Notes: a model not told the origin generated them from the letters alone. DNA of 64,000 nucleotides from Agelaius tricolor (GCA_023055355.1 JALJCS010000051.1:1674001-1738000), one strand, 5' to 3'; counted from the first letter of the stretch, positions 10,923-23,786 are shown. A program made the numbers and translations.

Positions 10923-11542
10923 TGCTCTCGGCGTCTCTAGCTGCTCAGAGTGACCCCGAGATAAGTTAGAAAGTCTCTTTTCCCAGGCCGGTGGTCGAAG
11001 AAGGAGTAAGAGCTCTTCATTTCTCGGTCTCAAGGTAGTTTCTTGTATCTTATCTATAAAATTCTTTCTCCTGTCCTGGCAAGGTCTGCTCAGCAAGACA
11101 GTCTAAGGCACTCTGCCTCCCCTGGGGCGGTGTTATCTTTTTATATTAAAAACAACTACCTGTACAATATTTACCATTACTTTCCCATACCTATCATCTA
11201 CGTTAGACTGTGAGCGTCTACTCTAAACCAATCGAAAAGTGCCAACATCACAGCAGAAGATGGAGGCCAAGAAGAAGAAGGAGAAAGGCTGGACATGCCC
11301 AGATTCCTCCATCTTGCCCCCTGAAGCCCCATTCTAAAAACCCCCAAAATCTATTTTTCCACTCTTTGATAAATTCCCTTTCATTTTGTGGCTTGTCATT
11401 CTTCATACAAGGTTGGGAATTGTTTTTTCCAAGGGCGAAATCAAAGGCACAGGGGTCTTGGGCTCTGTGCCAAGGTCTCTGAGCCCTCTGACAGGGTCTC
11501 GAGTCCTGCAGGGCAGCCCGAGGAATTTCCTGGCTTCCCACA
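10923..11542 (-). mobile_element. Solo LTR, family A, copy 1
   Basis: On the minus strand it starts TGTGGGAAGCC and ends with CA near 10923, with a TATA-like box and a degraded polyadenylation region. It aligns end to end with 28717-29338 and, inverted, with part of 31442-31895. No matching target duplication was found. No internal ERV sequence flanks it. Confidence 0.8.
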
Positions 11543-12513
11543 TCATACTACAGTGGTGGCTTCCTTAGCCAATCATGCCATGATGCAACAAACCTACAGC
11601 ACTGCATCCTAAACTTCTTGTTTACTGTTGTAACTACTTGGATTTTTTCTAGATCTGGAACTCTAAAACTCTAAACACTCCTCAACTTCAACTTTACTCC
11701 CCGTGTCTCTGCTAGAAACTAGAAATCCGCATTCTGGCTTCTAGCACCTGAGTTCGGAAGCCCTTTCCAAGGTCTCAGATCAAATCCTGTGTTTAATTCT
11801 GAGCTTTGCTGACAAGACCAAAGGTCTGACATTTCCCTGCATTTGGCTTTCCAACAACACTGAGATGCTGTTAGTTGCAGAGTGCCCGGGATCTGTCTTG
11901 CAAGTCAACTCTGGCAGGAACAAGGCGGCTGCCAGGGGGCTGCTTGTGGCCTCTGACAGCCCCATTGCTCAGGGCTTGCCAGCGCCCCAGCCCCTCAGGC
12001 CCTGCCCCAGCCCGGCCAAGCTGCCCGGCAGCAGCGCCGCAGCCCCACAGCAGCTCCAGAGCAGCCCCAGCCAGAGGCACCTGGGAGCCCTCAGCAAGGC
12101 AGGCAGCAGCAGACGGGCAGGAGGGCACGGATGGCGCTTCCTGCCTGGCACAGGCCTTGTGGCCATCTCCAGGCACCGCTCTGGCAGGGATCCCCGCAGC
12201 TCCGGCCCCTGCCCAGCCGCTCTGTGGGCAGCACAAAGGCTTCAGCAGAGCCACCACAGGCCAAGGAGCTTCTGGCCATTTTCCCTGCAGCACTGCATGC
12301 ATGGGCAGCATGATAAGTAGAAGCAGGCTTTTCTCCACTTTCCCTATGCCCTACGGACCCTGGGCAGCAAAGAAAATCTCCTGAGAGTGTGTCTATTATA
12401 ACATGGTATATATTTACATCAGGTAAAAGATAGAATGGAAGAAAAGAAAAATCTTAAAGAAAAGTAACAATCTCCACTGGCTCAGGCGGCCCCAGCAAAG
12501 AGAGCCTCCCGCA
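11543..12513. other. 3' flank or 3' UTR of the MROH-like gene
   Basis: Lies downstream, in the minus direction, of the MROH stop codon. It contains a GC-rich block (11880-12300) with several overlapping frames and an AT-rich stretch near 12400-12450. No AATAAA was seen close to the stop; an ATTAAA-like signal occurs on the minus strand near 11790. Confidence 0.3.
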
Positions 12514-15500
12514 TCAGCTGTCCTCAGAGCTCCAGCAGTGCAGCCAGCCCAGCCGTGACAGACGAGGCCGAGTGATCCATGCCCTGTGCAGCTGGTCGTG
12601 CAGCCTCTGGAAGATGGAAGATCGCCCACTGGCTGTTGCTTGGAGGACATGCAGTGTTTCAAGTGCCAGCTCTGACACGGCACTGCTCATGTCCTCCGTC
12701 AGGCGTTCCAGGGCTGCAAGAGAGAGGAACAGAGCCAGGGTCAGATGCCGGCTCTGCGGGGAGCCGAGGAGAGCCCCCTGCCAGGGCCATCGCAGCCGGC
12801 TCTTGCCATGGCCAGGAGGGAGCAGGGAGCAAGGGGATCAGCCCGAAGCTGCTGGCCACCAATGGCCCACATGGCCCTGAAATCTCAGTGTGCTCTACCC
12901 CCAGGAGCAGAGCCCTCCGCAGCCGGGGCAGGGCTTGCAGCTCTCCCCCCGGCAGCCCCCGCTGCCAGCCCGCTGGCCTCACTCACCAGTGCAGATCAGC
13001 TGCAGCTCTTGCTGCTGCCCCCTCAGGTGCCGCCCGGCCATGCCTGTGAACACAGAGCCTGTCACGGCGCCAGCGGCACAGCTCCCTGCCAGCGGCGCTG
13101 CCGGCGCTGTGGCCACACGGGCTGCTGGCCCGGCAGGGCTCAGCCCGGCCCTTGGCGCACGCTGCCGCCCCAGGGCACGGCTGCCAGAGGGCGGCAGCAG
13201 CAATGCCCAGCCCAGGCGGGGCTCCACGGCGCCGGGCCCGGCTGGCGCTGCCGGGGCAGCAGGCGGGGCCGGGGCCGAGCTGCGGCGGGACGGGGAGGGA
13301 GCCCGGGCTCGTGGCTCACCCATGAACCTGATGGCCGCCTCTCGCAGGAGCTCCTGTGGGCTCTGCAGGTAGCGCAGGGCCCGGCGCAGGTGCTCGGCCG
13401 CTCGGCTCCTGTCCTCTGCCAGCTGCAGAGAGCGGCAGGAGGGAAGGGTTGGCGCGGGCTCAGCCCCTGGGCCGGGCGCTGCCTGCGCCCAGCCCCAGCC
13501 TCCCCTGCCCGCACAGCCCTGAGGCGCGGCCACAGCAGCCGCTGGCCAAGGGCTCCCGAGGGCAGGGGGCAGAGGGCCGGCTGCTGCCCGGGGAGCCACG
13601 GTGCCGGCCCGCAGCCCCGCCGGGCCGGGGCTCCATGGGCACCCGGCTCGGGCCCACGGGAGCCTGGAGAAGAGCCCCCGCGGCCTCTGGCTGCAGCAGC
13701 GGGCAGGGGCACAGCTGCCCGGCCCCGCACACTGAGCACCGCCCTCAGGGGCCTTCTCCAGGCTGAGCCTGGGCGTTCTCGGCTTCTCTTACCAAGCACT
13801 CGCCAAACCTCCATGTCTGATCCACCTGGGGCATTTGTTCGAGATTCCTCCTCTTCAGGAATCTGGCTGCAGAATGCAGCGTTTCCCGGGAGGCCTGGAG
13901 AGCAGCAGAGACGCGGTCTTGGCCCCACAGGCCAGGGCACAGGAGCATCCCAGTGCCACAGCCTGGAGGAGGCTGCAGCCCGCAAGGTGCCAGGGCAGGA
14001 GGCAGCCCAGTCCCCTGCCGGGGGGACAGCAGGTGGCCACAGGTCCTCACCTCAGCAACAATCTGATTCTCATCATGGCAGTGGAAGTAGAGTGGGACCA
14101 GGCTCTGGCGCACGTGGGACTTCAGGGCCTTTCTTCCATCTTCTCTTAAAAAGTCCAGCATCTCTTGAAAGACACACATGGAGCTCAGCTGCACCCGGAT
14201 ATCATCCTGTAGGAGAGGAAGGGCAAAAGACCTCAGCATCAGCTGCTTCAGGCCCCCCAGGGCACAGGCCTGCATCTGCACAGGGCACCAAGTGTGCGGG
14301 CAGCAGCCGGCGGCCATGGCTGTGGGCACAGAGCCTTACGTGGTCAAAGAGTGGCAGGAGCGCCTCAGCCAGCTGAAGGGCAATGGGGGTGGCTATTGGG
14401 GCACCCCCAATATCCAGGAGCAAATATCGGAGTAGAAGAATGGTCATCCTGATCATGTGGCTATCATTTTCTTGCAGGAGCTCCACAAGACTTTGGGTCA
14501 GGCTCCCCATTTTTTCAGCCTGTGCAGAACACAAGTTTGTGAAAGGCCAGTCTGCTGCCGCAGGGCCCAGAGGCCAAAGGCCTGTCCCAAAGCACTGGGG
14601 CAGCTGAAGCGGGAGGCAGGAGAGCTGGGAGCAGCTGCCCAAGGGCCCCAAGCCCAGGCAAGGCCAAGCGACTGCCTTGCCCGGCCCCACGCTGCCTGCA
14701 CGGCTTCAGCCACTGCCCCCTTCTCACCATCAAGGGATTCTTGCCCAGCACTACCAGGCCTCTGAGTGCCAAGTAACGCCTGGCCCTGTGCTCGCTCTGC
14801 AGGTTCTGTGCCATGATCTGTAGAACGCTGTCACTGCATTCCCTCAAGTCCAGGCACTCGAGGACCTGAAAGGCACAGGGCAGTGACAGGGAGCCGGCCG
14901 GCAGGAGCCCGGAACCGCACAGGGCCGGGCCCAGGCAGCAGCACAGGGCACGGGCACCGTTCTGGCAGCTGTGCCTACGAGAGGGCAGAGAGCTGGGAGG
15001 CAGCGCTGGCCTTGAGGCTCACCTCCACAAGGAATGCCAGGGCAGGGAAATCCCAGTATGGCATCTCTTGGCCCAGCATGGCGAGCAGGTAGAATGCAAT
15101 CCCGGAACAAAAGTGTAGGGCTGAATGGGAAATTTCTCTAAAAAGAGGAAAAAGGAAACAAGACCCTGAGTCAGTGGGGGAAGTCTCTCCCAGGAGTGAC
15201 TCACAGAGTTCTCATCTTTCCCCACCACCCTTCCAGCAAGGGGACCTGGGCCACTCGGGAGTTGCTTTCTCATGGGCACCCTCCTCTCCCAGCCTTTTCC
15301 AGTCTGCTTGGCTGTCCCGCAGTGACAAGGCCCTCTGGCCCATGACCATGTTTTGCAGGACACCCCAGGCACAGAGCACAAATGTCAGAGGCCGTGGGGA
15401 GAAGGGGCTCTCACCTGGCCAGCAGAGCCACGGCAAAGTGGTGGGTGTCAAGAGAGAGCAGCGTGTCCCAGCCACACCTGCGTTCCATTGCCACCACCAC

Positions 15501-17598
15501 ATCCTCACAGCGGAGAAGGCAGAGCAGGGACTTCAGGGTGCGCACTGCAAACCTGTGTGCACAGCAAAGGCCAGGTGACGCTGGCAGCACTGGCTCCTTG
15601 GCAGGCCACGTGGCAGGGACAGGAGGAGTGGGATGGAGCACCTGTTGGGGCTGGTGGCAAGGCCGTGCTCTTGCTGGCATTGCTTCCAGAAGGCATCGAC
15701 CTCCTCTGGCATCTCCAAGGTGCTGGAGAACACTTGGAAGAGCAGATGCACAAATAGGCGGGGGAAATACACCTTCAATATCCGTGGCAGACAGGGCACC
15801 TGCAGGATCTTCCACATCACCACGGTTGCCTGCAAGGGACAAAGGCCCCCGAGACAGCGCTCAGTGCCCAGGCATCCGTGTGGCAGGGCCCGAGCGTGGC
15901 AGGGAGAGGCCCGCAGAGACCTTGGCAGGGGGAGCACGGGGCCTGCTGGGCCTGAAGCTGCCCCTGGGCCAGGTTTCAGGCCAGCGCCTGAGGCAGGCAG
16001 ATGCAGTAGGGGAAGGAGGATGGAGAGCTGCTGGAGAGGCGGCCTTGGGGCCAGCAAAGACCACTTGAAGAAACTCACAGCCAGGTTAAAGACACCCGTT
16101 TGGTCCCCATCGGAGGTGCACGTGCTGTGCTCTGACCAGCTCCCCAGCACATCCAGGAGGATCAGCTGTGCCAGCTCGGCAGTCCTGGCTGAGCCCATGA
16201 TGGTCTTCCACATGGCCATGGCAGCTCTGGGGGGTCAGAGCTCTGTCTCAGGGGGGTCTCAGCCACAGCAGCGTGGGGAGCTGAGTTGGCTGCCAGCTCT
16301 GCCTCTGCCCACTGGCCCTGGCCAGCAGCAGCCAGGCAGCCCAGGCCTGTGGGGACAGAGCCCTGAGGGGCAGGGAGGGAGCATGGCAGCAGGCTCAGGG
16401 GCTGACATGCCAGGGCTGGGAAAGGCAGCAGCCAGAGGGCCCTGGAAGTCTCTGTTGCTCAGACACCTGCGGCAGGCTGTACAGGCTGATGGGCTGGGGA
16501 GGCCTGAGCCCTCTGGGCAGGTGGGCCCCATACCTGTCACAGGACGGGGCCACACGCAGCAGCGTCAGGACTACGTCATCTGGCTGTGCTTCCGTCAGAT
16601 CCAGCAGGGCCTCGTCCAGCCTGGCTTCAGCACAGTCATTGGCCACGAGCCACTGGTGGATGAACCTCACCATGGCGGGCACCTGGAGAAGGCACAGGGA
16701 GACTTGGGAAGCTGCCAGGGGGAGCAATGTTCCCAGCTTGCCCAGAGAAGTGCTTCCCTTGCCAGCGCACTGCCATGTGGCCTCAAAGGCTCACAGCAAC
16801 CAGCATGCGTGGCTTGGGAGGCCAAGCAATTCCTGGGAGGATCAAACCCTGCCCACAGGCTGCTTACTTGGTTTGGATAGTAAAAACCTTCCTCTACAAG
16901 CATAGACAGGAGGGCAGCGCTGGGCTTGGTTTTGAAGATGGGCGAGTATGGTCTGAGCCCAGTGCCCATGGCGATGGTCTCCTCCTCCTGCATTCTCCTC
17001 ATGAATTTGCAGATGAACTGTAGGAGAAGGGCAGGAAGCCGGGGATGTTGCATGGAGTGCTGCACACACGGTGCTGGGCTGAGCAGGGACAGCAGGCCCA
17101 GCCCAGGTGGGGGTGGCTGCAGGTACCTGCGCTGTGCTGCGGAAGCGGCCACGGCTGGATTCCTGCTCTTGTGTGCACTCCAGGGCTGCATCTGGCAAAG
17201 AGCGAGAGCAGCCAGAGCTGAGGGGCTGCTGGAAAGGCCGGAGAACACAGGCCAGCCCTGCGCTGCCCAGGCAGGGAGAGCCCCGGGATGGCCCAGGGGA
17301 TGGAGCGCGGCCACTGCAGGGTGTCTGCCCAGGCCCTCTTCCGTCCTGTCCATGGGCATTTCCCCAGGGGATAGGATGGCATGGCATGGCATGGCATGGC
17401 ATGGCATGGCATGGCATGGCATGGGGTCAAGCTGGCTGCAGACGCCAACCCTGTGGACCAGCTCTGCCACTCACCCTCCTGCGGTGGCTGGAACGGCACC
17501 ACCTCCTCGGTCTCCTGTGCTGGGGCAGCTGCAGGGCCTTCTTCCTCCTCCTCCTCTACCCAGGCCAGCTTGGGCACTCTCGGGGGTCTCTGCTCCAT
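12514..17598 (-). CDS. Maestro HEAT-like repeat (MROH) family protein, 15 coding exons
   Basis: Coding exons in transcript order: 17598-17475, 17191-17127, 17017-16868, 16682-16534, 16226-16079, 15829-15642, 15552-15415, 15137-15023, 14865-14728, 14519-14340, 14206-14051, 13894-13793, 13422-13320, 13043-12987, 12713-12514. Every intron starts GT and ends AG, all phases agree, and the total is 2013 bases: 670 codons plus a TGA stop at 12516-12514. The protein has an acidic N-terminus (a run of six Glu near residue 20) and then helical HEAT-type repeats. Segments such as WKTIMGS, LRYLQSPQELLREAAIRFMG and the block around VLLGKNPLMV are typical of MROH proteins. MROH members are poorly characterised alpha-solenoid proteins, so no activity is assigned. 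At 670 residues it is shorter than long members such as MROH1 or MROH2 and may be a compact bird form. The start was chosen as the first ATG of an open exon with a fitting donor; a 5' non-coding exon is possible. A partial paralogue lies at 21905-22395. Confidence 0.9.
17376..17424 (+). repeat. (ATGGC) pentanucleotide repeat
   Basis: Nine full ATGGC units plus a partial one, inside the first intron of the MROH-like gene. It probably varies in length. Confidence 0.95.
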
Positions 17599-17639
17599 AT
17601 CTCTGACTGGATTTGTGGCTATTTGCAGGTGAGATGCCT

Positions 17640-17880
17640 TGCAAAAGCTCCAAGTCACCAAGTGCTGCCTGGAAGGCACCTCCAAGACAGAAGCCTCAGG
17701 AAGGCTGCAGCACAGCAAGGCCTGCGCTCAGTCTCAAGGGCTTCTGCCACAAGGACAGGAGACTCCTGTCAAGGATTGGGCTCTGGCCTCGAAGGCTCCT
17801 GCAGAAGAGAAGCCTCAGGGAGACCACGGGTCAGCAAGTCCTGTGGTCTGGCCTCGAGGTCACCTGCAGGAATAACGCCT
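17640..17880. repeat. Degenerate tandem repeat of about 60 bases, four units
   Basis: Units share GCAAG.CCTG, CTGGCCTCGAAGG/CTCAAGGG, CTGC.GAA and GAAGCCTCAGG-type words in the same order, at about 60-base spacing. The array lies just upstream of the MROH start codon, so it would fall in its 5' UTR or proximal promoter. Any regulatory role is a guess. Confidence 0.5.
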
Positions 17881-20800
17881 GGGAAAGGCTCCGGGTGGGA
17901 CAGGAACGAGGGCGCTGTGCGGGGGCTCCTCACGGCACCGCTCTGTCCCGTTCTGCCCCGTTGCCTGTTCCCAGCAGCCGGGCAAGCTTCTATTTCCCAC
18001 GTGTCACAAAGGGCCCTTGGACACCCGTTCTATGCCACAGTGACCGTGCTTAACCGTGTCACAAAGGGCCCCTGCACACGCTACCGCCTGCCCTGGGGCC
18101 GCCCCCAGCCCAGCCAAAGTGGCCCAGGCTGGAAGGAATGCCTGGCCCCAGGTGTCTAAGGCAGCCCCACAGGATCTTTAGGAAGGGCTCAGAGCATCAG
18201 CAAACGCTGCCCTGCTCTGCGGGCTCAGGGCAGCAGAAGGAGCCCCAGGGCTGCCGACGCAGCCGCGCTGGGAAGGGCACGGGGCCTTCCAGGGAAGCTG
18301 GCACGGCCTCCTTGGGACACCTCCCGGCCGGTGGCCATCCTAAACCCACGGGTGTGACACAGACAAGGAATGTGTGGGCCAGGGCACGAATGCTGCTCTG
18401 AGCCCTGGGGCCCGGGCAGCGCTGACAGCAGCAGCTGTGGCAGAGTCCCTGCCCAAGCAGAGCTGCCACCCCCGAGCCCTGGCAGCGCTGGTGCCCGTCT
18501 CCTGCCCCAGAGACCTGTGCCCCCGGGGGGCTGCTGTGCCACAGGGAGCCAAAGCCCACGTGCATTGGGGGCTGATGGCAGCAGCACCTGCAGCAACTGC
18601 TGGCAACACTTGGTCTCTGTCAGAAGCTCTTACTCTGTGCTGGAATTATTTTCTCATTGAAGTCATTTCCTGCACCACAAACACATCTTGGCCATGAAGA
18701 CACAGAAGAATCTGGCATTAAGGAATCCTCACTTCAGGAAAGTTTTACTTCCCATTGCTCAGCTCAAGTCGTTCCAAAATTTGCAAACTTCCCAAATTTA
18801 TTGGGATGGCCTGAGAATCTGACTGGTCTACAAGTTTGTGTCCCATCCTGAAGCAGCAACTCATTTGCCTTATCATCCATTGAATGTCACTTTACAAAAC
18901 ATAAGACTACAGAGAGCCAAAAAGAAGATCATTCTTTGATTTGCAAATGGATTTTGATGAAGGGATGATAATCTCCTAATTTTCTTAAGGAATAAAAGCT
19001 CTCAAGGAATGAAAGACCACTCAGAGTTACAAGAGTAACCCAAACAAATGAGTAGATGGCAAAAGGGCTGATCCTCCCCCAGTACAGATATCTAAGTGGC
19101 CAATAAAGTACAGCTCTCCCCTCTTGTTCCCTGCAGGGGAAACAGGACCATGAATAGAAATAGTCACAGATATTCTTTCTGCCCTCCATAACCAAAGCTG
19201 TGCCAAAGCATAGATGCTGCCTTCAAACTGACTCAAATTCCAGCCCAGACCTCTCACCTTCCAGACAACTCCTTCCCCAACACCCCACCAACACCTACCC
19301 CCCAAAATCCCACACAGAAGCCCTCAACACCCCAGCAGGAGCCCCAGCTGTGCCCGTCCCTCTGCAGAGCTTTCCCAGCCTCCAGCAGACGCCCTGGTTC
19401 CCTGCACGTGCCGTGGGCTGGCACTCAGGAGGATCTGCTCCAAGGCCTTCCCCGGTGGCAGCTCAGGCTGCCAGGCCTGTGGTTCCTGGATCCCCCTTCC
19501 CAGCGAGCCTTCCTGGGTACGGCTGTTCCATGGGCACCTCTGCGCTCAGCTCGGACTGCTCCACTCAGCCAGGGCTGCTGGGAAAGGATCCAGAGCAGCC
19601 TGGCCAGCTCTTTCTCCAGCTCCCTCTTCACTCTTGGGGGAGCTAGAACATCCCACAGGAAAGCAAGTGGTGCCACAAGGAGTGGGCAGCATCAGGCAGC
19701 TCTGGGGAGGCGCCTCAGCACTGCTGTATCCTGAGGGAACGCTGCTGGCCATGCCCTGTGTGTATCTGCAAAAGCTTCAAATCAGCTGCCTCAGCTTCCA
19801 GGGCCTCCCTTGGCCAGCATCCTGACGTGGATGCAGGGCTGCTGCCAGGCACTGCTGGGACCCAGCGGGACAGGAGCGGCTGTCTCGTGTCCACGGAGCA
19901 GCCCTGACACAGCCAGGGCCATCCCGAAAGCAGACAAACGCTCCCGGGTCAGCAGAGAGGAGCAAGGAGCACTGGGCTCCTCTCAGGGGATCTCAGCTGG
20001 GCTCACTCCACCACACGCCCCCATTTTGAGGCCTGCTGATGCCCAGCTGTCAGAAATGCCCACCTTGTTCTCTCCAAGATGCACAGGGAGAGCCAATGAG
20101 CAGGACACCTTGGGAGGCCTTTTCTGAGGCCAGGGACACACCAAGATCAGCCAAGGCTCTCCTCGCTGCCTGGCCTACACAGCCCAGCTCTGTGCTGGCC
20201 CTGGGCTACAGCAGCTCCCACCAAGCAGGAGGCAAATGCCTTTTGCCAAGAGTGGAAACACAGCAGACTGGAAAGATGTGAAAAGTGTGTGTGCAAAGGC
20301 CTTTTAATTCACAGCTCTCACAGAGAGCTGTGGGGCTCGTGGCTGGACAGAGCTGCTCCTGCTCACCCTCTGTCCAAAGAGGGGGAACACACCCTGCTGC
20401 AGGTGCTTGGCTTGGTCTCTGCAGGTCCAGGCGGATGCCAAACCTGCTCTTCACAGCCTTCTCCCTTGCCCTGCCCTTCTGCCAAGTGCAAGGGGCCTCA
20501 AGGACTGAAAGGAGCAGAGAGAGCCAAAGGGGGACACTCGCACCTGCCTCACTGGGAGCTCCCTGGGAAGCACTTTCCTTGAGAAGCAAGCCCCTTTCCT
20601 CCAAAGGCATTTCTCCAAATGTGTGGCTTTCCTGGGGAACACCAACGCACTCTTAAGCAAAGCTGGCAAGGCTGAATGACTCCAGGTCCTTTCAGGACAG
20701 GCACTCCAGCTCTAGCTCGTATTCCCCCAAGTGTGTGTCCAGGTGCAGGTTCAGAGGTGCAGCCCCAGGCCCTCTACAAACACAAGCTGCCCGCTGCCTC

Positions 20801-21904
20801 TTCCCCTGCCTCAGCTCCTGCCTGTGCTCACAGCACCAAAACCAGGCTGTTCCCAGCCAGAGCCCAGAGCCCTGTCCCCACAGGAGGCTCTTGCCAGCAC
20901 CTTCCAGGACTCTCTGCTGTGCACACAGCGCTTTTCATGCCCGCTCCCAACAGGCTTTGGAACACAGAGCACAACCTGGCTGGTTCTGCCACCAGCAGAG
21001 CCCAAACACAGGCGGAGGAAGAAGCAGCAGGGGTTGATTTGCGGCCATGCCCAAGAGAGACTGGAAGGGTGCCCTCCCTCTGCTCTCCCTTGGTTGGCTT
21101 TCTGACTGGCTCTGAGCCTGGGGCTGCCATTCCTCACTTGTGGGGACCAGAACCACAGCCGGGATCCCGGCACTGCCTGGCAGCGCTCCGGGCACCGGCA
21201 CGGCCGCGTGTCCGAGTCTCGGGCACCGTGCTGCTGCTTCATTTGCCCTTAGGCACACCCAGAGCTCCATGCTAAGCCCGGATGGTCTCTGGTTCTGCCC
21301 TCTTCCTCATCCTGTGCAGGGATGGAGCACTGCTGTGCTTTCAGGAAGCTGTTCGTGAAACCTTCCAGCATTCCAAGCTCCTTTGCCCTCCATGGATACT
21401 TGCCATGGAATCCCTCTCTGCTGGGTTCAGAGCATCCTCGGGTTGGCTCTTCCAGTGTTCAGGGGCTCCAGGGTGCTCAGCAAGATCTGGAACTGCACAG
21501 TGCTGTGGAACTGGACCTTCAGCACAGGAACCTTTCCATCCTGATCTGCCCTCGTTCCTCTGTGTCTGTGCACAAAACACGGCGTGGAAGAGAATGGCAG
21601 CAGGGGCCTGTGTGTCCCAGGGCCCCGGATTTGCATCGCTCCAGTTCCACAGAGATACAGGTAAAGTGAGGAATCCAAACTGTTTATTAATGGAAGGCGT
21701 AGCAGAGGGATGAGCTGGGAGGGATGAAAGGGGATGGGCAGGGTCTGAGGGCTGGAGGGAGGGAGCTGTCAACAGGGAGGGAGAAGGCAGGAGCCATGGG
21801 AGCTTCCCACAGGCTCAGTTGTGCCAGTCATCAGCTGTGCCTGGAACTCCAGCTGATCCCCTCTGGTCTCCAGGTGGTCTCACCTTCCAAGGGATCTGGA
21901 GGTC
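17881..21904. other. Intergenic DNA between two MROH loci, no gene recognised
   Basis: Mostly GC-rich DNA with overlapping frames on both strands (18140-18600, 20280-20670, 20680-21270, 21340-21770), none with a known domain. The run CGTGTCACAAAGGGCCC occurs twice, near 18000 and 18056. The part at 18640-19200 is more AT-rich. TTTATTAA near 21681 would give an AATAAA signal for the minus-strand MROH fragment that ends at 21905. Confidence 0.4.
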
Positions 21905-22395
21905 TTAAAGAGACACTGGTTCTTCTGAGCCAGCAGATGAAAGTTCTGCAGCTCTTCCCTCAAACATCACCTGAACAAATCTGCTTATGCAGGAGGGGCT
22001 GTTGTCTTCACTCAGGGCTCGAAGGGCTGGAAGAGAGAGGAACAGAACCACGGTCAGAACCTGGATGTGCAGGAATCCAAGGAGACCTTCCTGCCAGAGC
22101 CATCCCACCCAGCTCTTGCCATGGCCGCAAGAGAGGAGAGGCCAAGGGGATCAGCTGCAAAGTGCTGGCCATGAATCCCCCTGCCCGCATCCCTGAAATC
22201 TCTGTGTGCTCTGCCCACGCCAGCCCTGGTCCACACAGGGAGCAAAGCCCACCGCAGCCGGGGCAGGGATTGCAGCTCCTGCCCAGGCATTGCAGCTCCC
22301 CCAGCCAGCCCCTGCTGACAGCCCACTGCCCTCATCACCCTCACGGAGGGCCTGGAGCTCTTCCTTCTGCCCCATCAGGAGCACCCAGACAATCC
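21905..22395 (-). pseudogene. MROH-like paralogue, last two exons only
   Basis: Exon 22395-22339 is 57 bases, the same length and phase as exon 13043-12987 of the complete gene, and encodes a related segment ending QKEELQALREG-like. The last exon, 22026-21905, starts at the matching phase with ALRALSEDNS, against ALERLTEDMS in the complete gene, and stops earlier at TAA. The shared intron sequence between these exons is also clearly alignable (22030-22330 with 12720-12980). Upstream exons are missing because ERV sequence begins near 22420. Both exons are open, so this is a truncation and not frame decay. A minus-strand AATAAA lies about 220 bases after the stop. Confidence 0.8.
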
Positions 22396-22534
22396 CTGGG
22401 AACACAGGCTAACCAAACTAAGGCTGCCCTGGCTGTTATCCAGTTTGCTTTATGGCTTAATGAGGTGAGGAATTCATGGATCTTTAACTTCCTCTGGAAG
22501 GCAGGCACATGGATTCAGAGCTATCACACACTAA

Positions 22535-23786
22535 GTGTATGGTTTTGGGGGTTACTTTAATAATGGTACTTACTGTGAGGAAATGACATGGGGGCAAATT
22601 TTTTCCCAGCCCTTCCCCCAGCTCTTTGGGTCTGCCCCACCAGTTTTCAAAGGGTTCAGATCCACTCTAAATGCTAATGATATCATACAGTGGCTGGTGT
22701 TGCTGATAGGCCTGTTACATTTAGCATTCAGAGATAAGGGAAGATTAACTTTGATAACCACACTGACACCTACCCCAGAAATAAGAGATGCTGCTGCCCC
22801 AGAGCCTGACCCTGCCCCACAGCCCACCTCAGAAATGAACCACCCTGGCTGGATGAGGGTTCTAATGAAAGAGATGGGCCAGGTGCTGAAGGAGTACATT
22901 TCCACAGCTGGTGAAAAGCCATCCCCCTGCCTCAAAGAGGGAGAGTCTGATGGTGCAGCAGTGGAACCCACAGATGTTACAACTGTCCAGGTTCCAGCTG
23001 AACTGCAAATGCAGTCACAGCCAGCAGCAGTGCCCTGGTGGAAACAAGGAGATCTAAGATGAAATCAGAGCACCCAGATGAGGATATGAAAGGAGAGCCT
23101 TCCCAACGCCCAGGAGAGGCAACAGTTGAGGTCATAACCGAGTCCCTGACGTACGAAAGTCTCCGTAATCTGCACAAAGACATTTTACAACAGGGATGTG
23201 AGGCTTATACATCCTGGCTACTTTGGGTCTGGGACCTTATGGGTACAGGTGTCCAGCTGGATGGTGGTGAGGCAAGGAATTTGAGACCCTTGACCCAGGA
23301 CTCAGGTATCAATCAGACTTTTGTACGGGAGCCAAGGTCCCTTTCCCTCTGGGAGCAGCTTTTAATGAGTGTCAGAGAGAGGTTTGTCCACAGGGAGAGA
23401 ATGCAGGACCAGTACCACAGAATGTGCTCTGTAAGATTCTTGAGGAAGGGATCCAACAGCTGAGAGAAGTGGCAGTATTGGAAGTACTCTTTGGGAGGGA
23501 TGGACAGCATGATAATGACCCCAACAAGGTCAGGTGCACAGGGCAAATGTTGTGGAGTCTGGCAAATCTGGGGCCAGCTCAATACACCACCTTCATTGCA
23601 ATGATTAATGCCAATAACAAACGAGAGACAGTGGGTTCTGTTGCCAACAAGCTTAGAAATTATGAGAGTGTGATCAACGGCCCAATGCAGACTCATGTCT
23701 CTGTTGTGGTCCAAGAACTCAGAGAGGAGATGAGGGAGATGAGGGAGGAGGTGAGGAGGAACAGTTCCCACATTGCACCAGTGTGA
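22535..23786 (+). pseudogene. ERV gag-like relic
   Basis: Three overlapping plus-strand frames (22535-23062, 23038-23463, 23424-23786) cover the span and need at least two frameshifts. The last has capsid-like helical sequence with QML.SLANLGPAQ and ends in a charged Arg/Glu coiled stretch. The assignment rests mainly on position upstream of protease and RT. Confidence 0.6.

Noticed and set aside
11871..12384. GC-rich frames downstream of MROH as a separate gene
   Set aside because: Several mutually exclusive frames on both strands, and no homology recognised; more likely 3' flank.
12745..14376. 543-codon plus-strand frame, the longest in the window
   Set aside because: It is antisense to seven well supported MROH exons and their introns. 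GC-rich codon usage of the real exons keeps it open.
15633..16880. 415-codon plus-strand frame
   Set aside because: Antisense shadow of MROH exons with correct splice sites on the minus strand.
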